Of a stretch of 37,463 nucleotides of DNA, positions 16,141 to 24,459 are shown in pieces. This DNA is from Nostocales cyanobacterium Centralia_MAG_434 (lineage in GTDB: Bacteria > Cyanobacteriota > Cyanobacteriia > Cyanobacteriales > Nostocaceae). The stretch spans positions 1-37,463 of the forward strand of contig JAJPJF010000205.1 in NCBI GenBank assembly GCA_021324415.1, in the 5' to 3' direction. A model generated the notes under the pieces. The model saw nothing but the letters and a program-made list of their open reading frames with translations. It was not told the origin of the DNA and did no database searches. Numbering within the stretch: the stretch's first letter is position 1; each line of letters opens with the position of its first letter. Position numbers and translations under genes: made by a program.

Positions 16141-16525
16141 AGCTTGTGAAAGAAAAGAGTAGTGAATCAGCATGACTACAATCTTGGTACGCATGCTGAT
16201 CTACAAAGCTGTTCAGTATTTAACTAAAGTATTTAATTAAACTAAACTATTTACCTAAATATAGTTTCTCATATAAAAAACATTTACAAAATTGACTTTT
16301 ATATAAGCGCTGTTGCTCTTCGAACAGGACTTGGAAGTATTTTCTGTAGTTGGGTTGAACTGGATACTGACAATAACATTACTTTCAAATGTTGGTGTCA
16401 TTTGTCTCTACTCTCAGCACTAATTTAAGTTTTGTTTTACCGTATTAATTCATAGAGATAGTGCTTGCTTCGAATGCAAGTACACTCTTTGACTTTTCGT
16501 CTCCTTAGTTTGAAGGAAAAATAAA
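16141..16525. other. Intergenic region, 385 bp, with two inverted repeats
   Basis: AT-rich. It holds ATCAGCATG/CATGCTGAT (16166-16200) and a smaller stem AGTGCTTGC/GCAAG-TA-CACT (16460-16486) about 40 bp before the next start. No further gene is visible and no GTAN8TAC box was found. It probably holds the promoter for the 1010-residue protein gene. Confidence 0.6.
16166..16200. terminator. Inverted repeat after the repeat-protein gene
   Basis: A perfect 9-bp stem, ATCAGCATG with CATGCTGAT, 17-nt loop, 26 bp after the stop at 16140. No U-run follows, so termination is only a guess. Confidence 0.4.
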
Positions 16526-19500
16526 ATGATGCAAAAAGACTATGATCATGAGTTATTAATAGCTCAGGCTCAAACTAATGAAACTGTATTTACAACTCAG
16601 ACGCCAAGTAACCCAAATGTTACTGATGGCACCTCCTACGAACTAGGAATGAAGTTTCAGAGTGCTGTAGCTGGTCAAATTACGGCAATTCGCTATTGGA
16701 AAGCATCTAGTGAGACAGGCTCCCACACTGGTAAAATCTGGGCATCAACGGGTGGCACTCCCCTAGCGACTGTGACTTTCTCAAATGAGACAGCTTCAGG
16801 TTGGCAACAGCAAGCTCTCAGTACCCCACTGAATATTCAAGCCAATACAACCTATGTAGTGAGTGTCAACTGCAATAGCTATTTCGTTATCACTTACGAT
16901 CAATTAGCTACCTCAATTGTTAATGGTGATCTCAACTCAGTTGCTGACGGTAATAATGGGGTATTTGGTAATGCAAATTCTTTACCAACCAATTCTTACC
17001 GCAATAGCAACTATTTTCGTGATGTAGTCTTCTCTGCTGTCAGTACGCCAACCATTACCAAGGCAAGCGGAGATAATCAGACTGGTACTGCAGGAACTGC
17101 CTTGCCTAATGCTTTGGTTGTTCAAGTCAAAGATGGTTCTGGCAATCCCCAATCAGGAGTTACAATTAACTTTGCAGTTACTAGTGGTGGTGGTTCAGTA
17201 TCTCCCACTAGTGCAGTTACCAATGCTAATGGTCAGGCAAGCACGGTGCTGACTTTGGGAGCTGCACCTGGTGCAACAAGTCCAGTCACAAATACTGTAA
17301 CTGCTACAGCTTCTAGCATAGGCAGTGTCACCTTCACTGCTACAGCTAATCCTGCAGGAGGAAGTGGTAACGAAAGCATCTTCACAAATCAGACACCAAG
17401 CAACCCCAATGCTACTGATGGGACCTCATATGAACTGGGTATGAAGTTCAAGAGTGCAAAAGGGGGTCAAATCACAGCGATCCGTTATTGGAAAGCAGCT
17501 AGTGAAACTGGTAGCCATACTGGCAAAATCTGGTCAGCAACAGGTGATGTCTTAGCAAGTGTGACTTTCTCAAATGAAACAGCATCAGGTTGGCAACAGC
17601 AAGCTCTTAGTGCACCGCTAAGCATTTTGGCAAACACGACTTACGTGGTCAGTGTTAACGTCAATTCTTATTTCGCCGTCACTAGTAATCAATTGGCAAC
17701 CTCTATTGCTAATGGCGATCTCAGTACAATCGCTGACGGAAACAATGGAGTCTATGGTGTTATCAACACGTTCCCAACCAATTCCTATAGCAACAGTAAC
17801 TATTTCCGCGATATAGTTTTCGTTGCTGGCAGTTTCCTCAATAAGGTAAGTGGTGATAATCAAAGTGGTGCAATAGGAAATGCCCTACCAAATCCTTTAG
17901 TTGTACAAGTCCTAGATAGTTCTGGCAATCCTCAGTCTGGAGTCACAGTTACCTTTGCAGTTACTAGTGGTGGTGGTTCAGTTTCACCCACTAGTGCCGT
18001 CACTGGTAGTAATGGTCAAGCTAGTACAGTGCTGACGTTGGGAACAATACCCAGTGGTCCAAATGATGCTGTCATAGTGACTGCAACGGCTTCAGGGGTT
18101 GGCAGTGTTACCTTCAAAGCCAAAGCTGCTCCAGCAAATCCTAATCCCATTTACATAGAAAACCAAAACACTGGCACTACAAACTGGAAAATCACTAACC
18201 AAACCACAAACGAAATAGCTGGCTATGCAACAGCCACTAGTGTCAATAAGGGTGGTAGCCTAGACATCAAAGTTTCCCTAGCACAACCAGGAAATTTCAC
18301 AGTCGATGTCTACCGCTTAGGTTACTACCAGGGTACAGGTGGTCGGCTGATGAAGAGTAGTGGTCCACTCAGTGGAACAACTCAACCTGCGTTTACACTC
18401 ACTGACGCAAATACTAATCTCTATCAAGGTACAAACTGGTCCACTTCTTACACTATATCAGTCGATTCTAGCTGGACTAGTGGTTTATACATTGCTAAAC
18501 TCACTGACCAAACAAGTGGTAAGCAAACACAGATATGGTTTGTTGTTCGTGATGACAGCAGTACATCAGATCTATTGTTCCAGAGTTGTTTCACAACCTT
18601 CCTCGCTTATAGCGCTAGCAGTGGTTATAGCTTGTACCCATTTAATAGTACAAATGGTCAAAGAGCATTTAAGGTTTCTTTCGACCTACCATTCTCGGAA
18701 ACCACCACTTTGTCTGCAGAGTTTAATAATTTACTCCGCTGGGAATATAATATGGTGCGGTGGTTAGAGTCTCAAAGTTATAATGTGTCCTATGTGACTA
18801 ACATAGATGTCCACTCAAACGCACAGTTGCTGCGGCAGCATAAAGTATTTTTGTCGGTAGGTCATGACGAGTATTGGTCTCTAGAAGAGCGGACTAATGT
18901 TCAACAAGCTCGTGATGCTAACCCTCCGGTTAACTTGGCGTTTTTCTCAGCCAACACAGCCTATTGGCGAGTACGTTTTGAAAACTCTAACACTGGGCAA
19001 CCCAACAGAGTTATGGCTTGCTATAAGGATAATTGGTCACAAGATCCAGTTGCACCTACTAATAAATTCCGCAGTACGCAAAATAATCTGCCAGAAAATG
19101 CGTTACTGGGAGTTATGTACACAGGCGATCGCGACGATGTTTATGGTGGTTATAATTTTATTGTAGCTAACAGCACTGACCCATACTACGCTCATACTAA
19201 TCTTAACAATGGAGATTCACTGGGTCAGTTAGTAGGTTTTGAATGGGATGCAGTGGTTAACAATGGCGCGACACCAAGCGGATTGGTTGTTCTATCGCAA
19301 TCCACAGTTAGTCCAGTCGATATCGATGCAGATCTCCCACCAGGAACAAATACACAGGTATCCAACGCAGCCCGTTACACGGCAGCAAGTGGGGCTAAGG
19401 TTTTTGCAACAGGATCTATTCAATGGTTATGGGGACTAGATAGCGATAGCGTGCAGACACCACGTACAGATCCTCGTGTCAAGCAAATAGCAGTGAACAT

Positions 19501-19558
19501 CTTGGCAGATATGGGTGTCAGACCACAAACTCCAGATGCCAGCATAATTTTATCTTGA
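16526..19558 (+). CDS. Modular DUF4082-Ig-DUF4082-Ig protein with N,N-dimethylformamidase beta-like C-terminal domain
   Basis: 1010 residues; ATG 16526 has AAGGA 8 nt before it, and an in-frame stop at 16511 rules out a longer start. Order: DUF4082 (about 18-175; ELGMKFQSAVAGQITAIRYW, HTGKIW, ASGWQQQ), Big_1-type Ig domain (about 178-278; GDNQTGTAGTALPNALVVQV), second DUF4082 (282-435), second Ig (440-537), then about 540-1010 resembling the large subunit of N,N-dimethylformamidase (YRLGYYQGTGGR, VGHDEYWS, NTAYWR, GFEWD). Tyr783, Tyr813 and Glu906 are candidates for the two-Tyr-one-Glu iron site known in that enzyme. No signal peptide is seen, which is odd for Ig-bearing proteins. Substrate unknown; amide or sugar-amide hydrolysis at the surface is a guess. 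Confidence 0.85.
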   Translation: MMQKDYDHELLIAQAQTNETVFTTQTPSNPNVTDGTSYELGMKFQSAVAGQITAIRYWKASSETGSHTGKIWASTGGTPLATVTFSNETASGWQQQALSTPLNIQANTTYVVSVNCNSYFVITYDQLATSIVNGDLNSVADGNNGVFGNANSLPTNSYRNSNYFRDVVFSAVSTPTITKASGDNQTGTAGTALPNALVVQVKDGSGNPQSGVTINFAVTSGGGSVSPTSAVTNANGQASTVLTLGAAPGATSPVTNTVTATASSIGSVTFTATANPAGGSGNESIFTNQTPSNPNATDGTSYELGMKFKSAKGGQITAIRYWKAASETGSHTGKIWSATGDVLASVTFSNETASGWQQQALSAPLSILANTTYVVSVNVNSYFAVTSNQLATSIANGDLSTIADGNNGVYGVINTFPTNSYSNSNYFRDIVFVAGSFLNKVSGDNQSGAIGNALPNPLVVQVLDSSGNPQSGVTVTFAVTSGGGSVSPTSAVTGSNGQASTVLTLGTIPSGPNDAVIVTATASGVGSVTFKAKAAPANPNPIYIENQNTGTTNWKITNQTTNEIAGYATATSVNKGGSLDIKVSLAQPGNFTVDVYRLGYYQGTGGRLMKSSGPLSGTTQPAFTLTDANTNLYQGTNWSTSYTISVDSSWTSGLYIAKLTDQTSGKQTQIWFVVRDDSSTSDLLFQSCFTTFLAYSASSGYSLYPFNSTNGQRAFKVSFDLPFSETTTLSAEFNNLLRWEYNMVRWLESQSYNVSYVTNIDVHSNAQLLRQHKVFLSVGHDEYWSLEERTNVQQARDANPPVNLAFFSANTAYWRVRFENSNTGQPNRVMACYKDNWSQDPVAPTNKFRSTQNNLPENALLGVMYTGDRDDVYGGYNFIVANSTDPYYAHTNLNNGDSLGQLVGFEWDAVVNNGATPSGLVVLSQSTVSPVDIDADLPPGTNTQVSNAARYTAASGAKVFATGSIQWLWGLDSDSVQTPRTDPRVKQIAVNILADMGVRPQTPDASIILS
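16577..18130 (+). repeat. Tandem intragenic duplication, 792-bp period
   Basis: Codons 18 onward and 282 onward encode the same DUF4082-Ig unit, offset 264 residues. DNA identity remains high in places, for example GCAGTTACTAGTGGTGG begins both Ig cores. The second Ig half is shorter and differs most in its last third. This points to unit duplication followed by drift, and the locus could gain or lose units by recombination. Confidence 0.8.
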
Positions 19559-19582
19559 ACAATTTAACTAGGATTTCAAGTT

Positions 19583-20587
19583 ATGAATCTGAGAATAAGA
19601 CGCCGAAGATTTGGTCAGCTGGTAGTCGCTACAGCTGCCTCTACGGCGATCGCCAACTTTGCAAGTAAAAGCATTGCACAAACGTCGCCATCAACCATTT
19701 ATGGGCTAACTCTCAGTGCAAACAAAGCTCCATTGGCTGTAGGTAACGCTATCACAGCTATAGGAAGTGGTATTGATATCACCAACGTAGCCAATAATAC
19801 CCCTGGAGTGGTTCTAGTCTCTTCAGATGTAAATACTGGTAATCAGATATCAACCTTACAAGTTGCTGCAACAACAGTTGACAATCAAAACACGCCTATC
19901 GAGGCTGCAAATAAAGCCATCTCTCGAGAGCCTAGCGAGCGCCTAACTGCTTTGAGTGCCCTATCCAATGGCACATTTGTTGCTGTCTCTGTAGTTAACT
20001 CAAACAAAGGTGATGTTAGTCGCCTTATACTTATCAATCCTAAGTCTGCTACTCCAATAGCTCGAAAAATATCAGGATTCAAAAAGAGCAATAGTACAGT
20101 TGAAAGTTTGCTAGCAGCTAGAGATGATACACTCATTGCCGTTGTTAGTCAAAATGGAGGCATTCCGCCTTTTGAGTTGGTGACTATTGATCTTAAGTCA
20201 GGAAAGGTTAATTATAACAACGGTTTGGGTCTGCCAGATCTCTTACCCAACATTAGGTTAAGTAATCTGGCCCAATCTTCAGATGGGACTTTTTATGCTA
20301 CCTTTCTTGAAGCACAAGGCGGAACCTCTTTGGTGCAGATAGACCTGAAAAACAAGTCGTTAATCACTGGTAAGGGAAGAATTATCAACCAACAGCGTCT
20401 CACATTAAACGGAAAGCCTTTGGCAAATGACTTAAAAAGCCTGGTTTTTTCTAGTTCAGACCAACTCTTCGCGTTGGCTGATGCTACATACGAAGGCACC
20501 AATTCTTTGCATACTGTGAATGTAAAAACCGGAGAGGTCACGCTACTCAGGAAATTCCCAGTTGATAAGATTGCTTTTGCTCGTTAA
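19583..20587 (+). CDS. Tat-exported protein of unknown function, probable beta-propeller
   Basis: 334 residues. The N-terminus MNLRIRRRRFGQLVVATAAS has a twin-arginine motif (Arg7-Arg8-x-Phe10), a mild hydrophobic core and a likely cleavage near SIAQ-TS (about 33), so it should be exported folded by the Tat system. The mature part has repeating beta-like segments such as LTALSALSNGTFVAVSV, LVTIDLKSGKVNY, LAQSSDGTFYATFL and LHTVNVKTGEVTLL, a pattern seen in propellers that read 'value-gain' strands. No catalytic motif is recognised. It lies 24 bp after the 1010-residue protein gene, probably in the same transcript, so the two may act together outside the plasma membrane. Confidence 0.75.
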   Translation: MNLRIRRRRFGQLVVATAASTAIANFASKSIAQTSPSTIYGLTLSANKAPLAVGNAITAIGSGIDITNVANNTPGVVLVSSDVNTGNQISTLQVAATTVDNQNTPIEAANKAISREPSERLTALSALSNGTFVAVSVVNSNKGDVSRLILINPKSATPIARKISGFKKSNSTVESLLAARDDTLIAVVSQNGGIPPFELVTIDLKSGKVNYNNGLGLPDLLPNIRLSNLAQSSDGTFYATFLEAQGGTSLVQIDLKNKSLITGKGRIINQQRLTLNGKPLANDLKSLVFSSSDQLFALADATYEGTNSLHTVNVKTGEVTLLRKFPVDKIAFAR

Positions 20588-20728
20588 AGATCGAGCAACT
20601 GTGAGAATTAGCGATTGATAAGAGTTCAGCTTAGCCTCTAACTTTCTTCTGTTAATTTTTGGAAAAAGTTGATTATTGGATTTTTTTCTAATAAAGACTT
20701 GAGCTAGTTTGTCATTTTCAATTTAACG

Positions 20729-20771
20729 AAACCAGATCAAACCTGAAAAGATTTTAGGTTTGATCTGGTTT
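20729..20771. terminator. Strong hairpin ending the envelope-protein block
   Basis: AAACCAGATCAAACCT (20729-20744) pairs with AGGTTTGATCTGGTTT (20756-20771) without a mismatch. One G-U and three A-T pairs extend it inward to a 3-nt loop, about 20 pairs in all. It lies 141 bp after the Tat-protein stop and 46 bp before the next start. No U-run follows. It could be a terminator, a palindromic repeat element or a protein-binding site. Confidence 0.55.
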
Positions 20772-20817
20772 GACTATAAAAGATAGAACATTTTGTGACT
20801 TAAAAACAGGATAAAAT

Positions 20818-21621
20818 ATGTACCAAAAAACTCGAGATCTGGAAACAATAGAAAATAAGCAAAATGATTCAGTCAGCATTGTGGTTCCATGCTTCAATGA
20901 GTCTGAAGGAATTGCAGCTTTAAAGCAAAAACTCCTACCTGTATTGGCAAAGTTGCGTACCTCTAGGTCAGTCGAACTTATTTGTGTTGACGATGGCAGC
21001 ATTGATGATACTTTTATTAAGCTGCAGCAAAACTTTGGACAGCAAGCTCAGATAATTCGTCATCCGAAAAACAAAGGTCTCTCGGCTGCTATACAAACAG
21101 GAGTGTCTCATTCGACAGGTCTGATTATCTGCACAATTGATAGTGACTGCACTTACGATCCCAAATACCTACTTGCTCTTTTAAATTTAATGAGTAGCGA
21201 CGTTGCTGTCGTCACAGCATCCCCATACCACCCAAAAGGTAGAGTGAAAAATGTTCCTGGTTGGCGTCTATTTCTCAGTAAAGGTTTATCTCAGCTTTAT
21301 AGATTGATTTTGCCACAAAAGCTTTATACCTACACAAGTATGTTCCGAGCATATCGTCGAGAAGTTCTGGAGACTATACCAATCACTCATCCAGGATTTC
21401 TCGGTTTAGTAGAGATTTTAGCAGAAGCTATGTTACAAGGATATAGAGTCATAGAGTATCCGACAGAATTAAGTAACCGAGTATATGGACAGTCAAAGTT
21501 GCGTGTGGTTAAAGTGATTTGGAGTCACATTAAGTATATTTTTTCACTGATAAATCGACAGAAACTTAAACAGAATAATATTAGATCATTAAAATATAAA
21601 TATACTAACAAATCACTATGA
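20818..21621 (+). CDS. GT2 glycosyltransferase, polyprenyl-phosphate-sugar synthase type (DPM1-like)
   Basis: 267 residues, ATG 20818 with CAGGA 6 nt upstream. GT-A fold: SIVVPCFNESEG near the start, the first Asp motif ICVDDGSIDDT, then the donor motif TIDSDCTYDPKYL (metal-binding DSD). Later SMFRAYRREVLE and the amphipathic GFLGLVEILAEAMLQGY fit dolichol-phosphate-mannose synthase relatives. No C-terminal membrane helices are present, unlike GtrB/ArnC, as in DPM1-type soluble enzymes. It would load a sugar on undecaprenyl phosphate at the cytosolic face. Its stop overlaps the next start (ATGA), so translation is coupled. Cargo is unknown. Confidence 0.85.
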   Translation: MYQKTRDLETIENKQNDSVSIVVPCFNESEGIAALKQKLLPVLAKLRTSRSVELICVDDGSIDDTFIKLQQNFGQQAQIIRHPKNKGLSAAIQTGVSHSTGLIICTIDSDCTYDPKYLLALLNLMSSDVAVVTASPYHPKGRVKNVPGWRLFLSKGLSQLYRLILPQKLYTYTSMFRAYRREVLETIPITHPGFLGLVEILAEAMLQGYRVIEYPTELSNRVYGQSKLRVVKVIWSHIKYIFSLINRQKLKQNNIRSLKYKYTNKSL

Positions 21622-22685
21622 AAATTGTGACCATATTGGGTGCTAGACCACAATTTATTAAAGCATCTGTCGTGAGTTCCGCTTTTAAAAAAGCAGCAAT
21701 TAATGAAGCTATTATTCATACAGGACAACATTTTGATTCGTTAATGTCCGATATTTTTTTCCAAGATTTAGACTTGCCTCAGCCCCAATATCACTTGAAT
21801 ATTCATAGCTTAAATCATGGTGCAATGACAGGTAGAATGATGGAAAAGATAGAGGAAATTGTACTTCAAGAGTTACCTGATTGGATATCGGTTTATGGAG
21901 ATACAAATTCGACACTGGCAGGAGCTTTAGTAGCAGCCAAGTTGCATATTCCACTGGCTCATATAGAAGCAGGATTGCGCAGCTTTAATCGGCAAATGCC
22001 GGAAGAAGTGAATCGAGTTGTGACTGACCATCTTTCACAACTTCTGTTTGCTCCTACACCTTTAGCCGTACAATGTCTTCAAAAAGAGGGAATTCATCAG
22101 GGAGTCCACTTAGTTGGCGACGTGATGAAGGATGCTATTTTGAGTTATCAAGCTAAAGCAAAGCAGACCTCTTCTGTTTTAGCTAAACATCAATTAACAC
22201 CCGATAAATTTTACCTTGCTACTATTCATCGACCCAGTAACACAGATGATCGAGATCGTTTAAATTCTATACTCCAAAGTTTCACAAAATTAGACTTTCC
22301 GGTTGTTTTTCCAATTCATCCTAGGACTTTGGCTCAAATCCGCAACATGGATCTAAGCCACTATCTTAACACCGACTCAATCGTGGTGATTCCACCAGTG
22401 AGTTATCTTGATATGCTTACACTGGAAAGCGCCAGCCGCTCTATAATTACAGACTCTGGGGGAATTCAGAAAGAAGCTTATATTTTAGGGCGACCCTGCT
22501 TTACTCTTCGTAATGAGACAGAATGGAAAGAGACTGTAGAAGTCGGTTGGAATCAACTGATACAACCCGAGAAGTTAAGTGAAGCGATCGCTAACTTCAC
22601 TCCACCAGCAGAAGTTCCCACGCTATACGGTCAAGGCAATGCAGCTACTGAGATAGCCGAAATATTAATAGGTTGCTCCTATTAA
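21618..22685 (+). CDS. wbpI: Non-hydrolysing UDP-sugar 2-epimerase (WbpI-like)
   Basis: 355 residues. The N-terminus MKIVTILGARPQFIKASVV has the GARPQFIK form seen in WbpI-type enzymes, whereas WecB usually has GTRPEAIK. Other family motifs: VYGDTNSTLAGA, HIEAGLRSFNRQMPEEVNR, the acidic and His residues in TIHRPSNTDD, and TDSGGIQKEAYILGRPCFTLRNETEW. Known: WbpI turns UDP-GlcNAc(3NAc)A into UDP-ManNAc(3NAc)A in the cytosol. With the WbpA, B, D and E-like genes 8-14 kb upstream this completes the set. UDP-GlcNAc 2-epimerase activity cannot be excluded. Confidence 0.9.
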   Translation: MKIVTILGARPQFIKASVVSSAFKKAAINEAIIHTGQHFDSLMSDIFFQDLDLPQPQYHLNIHSLNHGAMTGRMMEKIEEIVLQELPDWISVYGDTNSTLAGALVAAKLHIPLAHIEAGLRSFNRQMPEEVNRVVTDHLSQLLFAPTPLAVQCLQKEGIHQGVHLVGDVMKDAILSYQAKAKQTSSVLAKHQLTPDKFYLATIHRPSNTDDRDRLNSILQSFTKLDFPVVFPIHPRTLAQIRNMDLSHYLNTDSIVVIPPVSYLDMLTLESASRSIITDSGGIQKEAYILGRPCFTLRNETEWKETVEVGWNQLIQPEKLSEAIANFTPPAEVPTLYGQGNAATEIAEILIGCSY

Positions 22686-22691
22686 GGAGGT
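22684..22691 (+). promoter_or_regulatory. Consensus ribosome binding site for a GTG start
   Basis: AAGGAGGT overlaps the stop of the 2-epimerase gene and lies 6 nt before GTG 22698. It fixes that start and suggests efficient re-initiation. Confidence 0.75.
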
Positions 22692-22697
22692 GTTATT

Positions 22698-24422
22698 GTG
22701 AAGCGTCCTCTACAACTTGATCTATGGCTATGTGTCGTGATAGCTTCTTTTGCTTTACTTGTCTGGGCAAACTGGGGCAAACTCGAAAATCCAATCATTG
22801 ATATTGGGCGTGAAGTTGAAATCTCAGCTAGACTAGCTGATGGACAGTTTCTTTATCGCGATGTAGCAACTTACTATACTCCCTTAGGTTACTATGCCAA
22901 TGCTCTAGCACTATTGCTGTTTGGTCATCATCTTGAAGTATTTTACATAGTCAATCTGCTCTTAGCATTGGTCGCAACACTGCTATTTTATAGATTGGCA
23001 AAGCGGTTAATGAATCCCCTATGGGCTACTCTTTGCAGTATTTGCATGTTAATTTACTGTGCCATAGGTCCAGGACCGTTCAACTTTATCATGCCTTACA
23101 GTCATGGCGCAGTCTATGCTATAGTTTTTAGCCTGGTAGCCATTACTTGTCTCGATTATTACTGTACATCTCAAAAGCAATTGAGATGGCTGGTGGCTGC
23201 TGGGATCACATGTGGATTAGCAGGGCTTGCCAAGCAAGAGTATGGAGTAGCGGTGCTAGGAGGAGTTCTGATAGGTGTTAACGTTCAGACGGATAAAACA
23301 TTAAGAAGTAGGCTGAAACAAAGTATACTTGTAGCTTTAGTAGCATCAATTTGCGTAATAGTACCACTTAGCATCTATGCTCAACAAGTTTCTTGGGAGC
23401 AGCTGTTTTCATCATTGTTCCCGACATCTCAAATCGGGGCTATTAACCGTGGCACAGTTTCACTCAGCAGAACGCTTAGTGTATGGTGGTCTACTTTGAA
23501 AGTGTTCATAGTTGCTTCATCCCTGATTTTGGGATCATTAGTAGTAGCTCATAGGCTGTCAAATTTTGTTAAAGTTCCCAAAAAGTTTAGGAGTCTAGCT
23601 GAGGGACTGTTAAGCCTTGCTTTTTCATTGCTTGCTCTATATTTGCTGAATCGCTCATCAATTTTTAGTAATTATAATTACTATCCTCCGAACGCCAGTT
23701 TTAACCCTTTGGAGGATTTATCCTGGGCACTGCCACTATTAGTTGGATGGTTTTCTTTGGCCCGAAAGCAACTATCTCTGTCTAAGCATGCACCACTTTT
23801 GTCAGCATTGCTAGTTTTCTCATTAATATTGAATGCCCGGTGGGGATTTTATATAAATTTCTATGGGTTATATGCTTTACCAGTAATTATTTTATTTTTT
23901 ACGCTACTGTACAATATACCTCAGCGATTTAAAAGAGTAGTGTGCCATTACTTAGTGATTTGTCTTGTCATCAGCGGTACATTCAAATTGGGTGGTTTAC
24001 TAATTCGTTATCCTCATGCAGTACACTCATCTTCCGGTAGTTTTTATGTAAAAAATGCTTCTCTTGCTCAAGCCCTTAACCAGACAGTAGCGGCTATTGA
24101 TGCTGCGAAAGTATCTTCGGTACTCATATTGCCTGAAGGGAATATTTTGAATTTCATGACAGCAACTCACTCACCTAGCCGAGAGCTTACCTTCCTGCCA
24201 CACGTTCTTCCTACTGCTAGGGATGAGCAAGCGTTTATTGCTGATATGCAGATGCATCGGCCTGAACTTATTGTCTATGTCCCTCGTCCATTTGCAGAGT
24301 GGGGTTATCAAACCTATACAGACTTTAATCCACTGGTTGATCACTGGATTACTCAGCAGCATCGATTAGTTCATAGTTTTCCGATAGACAGCAGTAAAAT
24401 TCGGATTTACGTAAGCAAATAA
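22698..24422 (+). CDS. GT-C-like integral membrane glycosyltransferase (PMT/ArnT-like)
   Basis: 574 residues from GTG 22698. A first helix (about 6-24) is followed by a large loop with IIDIGREVEISARLADGQ and LYRDVATYYTPLGY; acidic residues here are where GT-C enzymes such as ArnT/PMT hold their catalytic Asp. Many further hydrophobic helices follow (for example 75-97, 100-150, 155-190, 270-300, 310-330, 370-420). The last 130 residues are soluble and probably external. It would transfer a sugar from a polyprenyl-phosphate donor outside the membrane. The GT2 two genes upstream and the SMR pair could be its donor route. Exact family not certain. Confidence 0.75.
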   Translation: MKRPLQLDLWLCVVIASFALLVWANWGKLENPIIDIGREVEISARLADGQFLYRDVATYYTPLGYYANALALLLFGHHLEVFYIVNLLLALVATLLFYRLAKRLMNPLWATLCSICMLIYCAIGPGPFNFIMPYSHGAVYAIVFSLVAITCLDYYCTSQKQLRWLVAAGITCGLAGLAKQEYGVAVLGGVLIGVNVQTDKTLRSRLKQSILVALVASICVIVPLSIYAQQVSWEQLFSSLFPTSQIGAINRGTVSLSRTLSVWWSTLKVFIVASSLILGSLVVAHRLSNFVKVPKKFRSLAEGLLSLAFSLLALYLLNRSSIFSNYNYYPPNASFNPLEDLSWALPLLVGWFSLARKQLSLSKHAPLLSALLVFSLILNARWGFYINFYGLYALPVIILFFTLLYNIPQRFKRVVCHYLVICLVISGTFKLGGLLIRYPHAVHSSSGSFYVKNASLAQALNQTVAAIDAAKVSSVLILPEGNILNFMTATHSPSRELTFLPHVLPTARDEQAFIADMQMHRPELIVYVPRPFAEWGYQTYTDFNPLVDHWITQQHRLVHSFPIDSSKIRIYVSK

Positions 24423-24459
24423 TAAATAACCAAATCATAGGAAATCTACCTTTACAAAG

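Noticed and set aside
18360-18767. 135-codon alternative frame inside the 1010-residue protein gene
   Set aside because: The main frame carries clear domains through this part; the alternative has no family resemblance.
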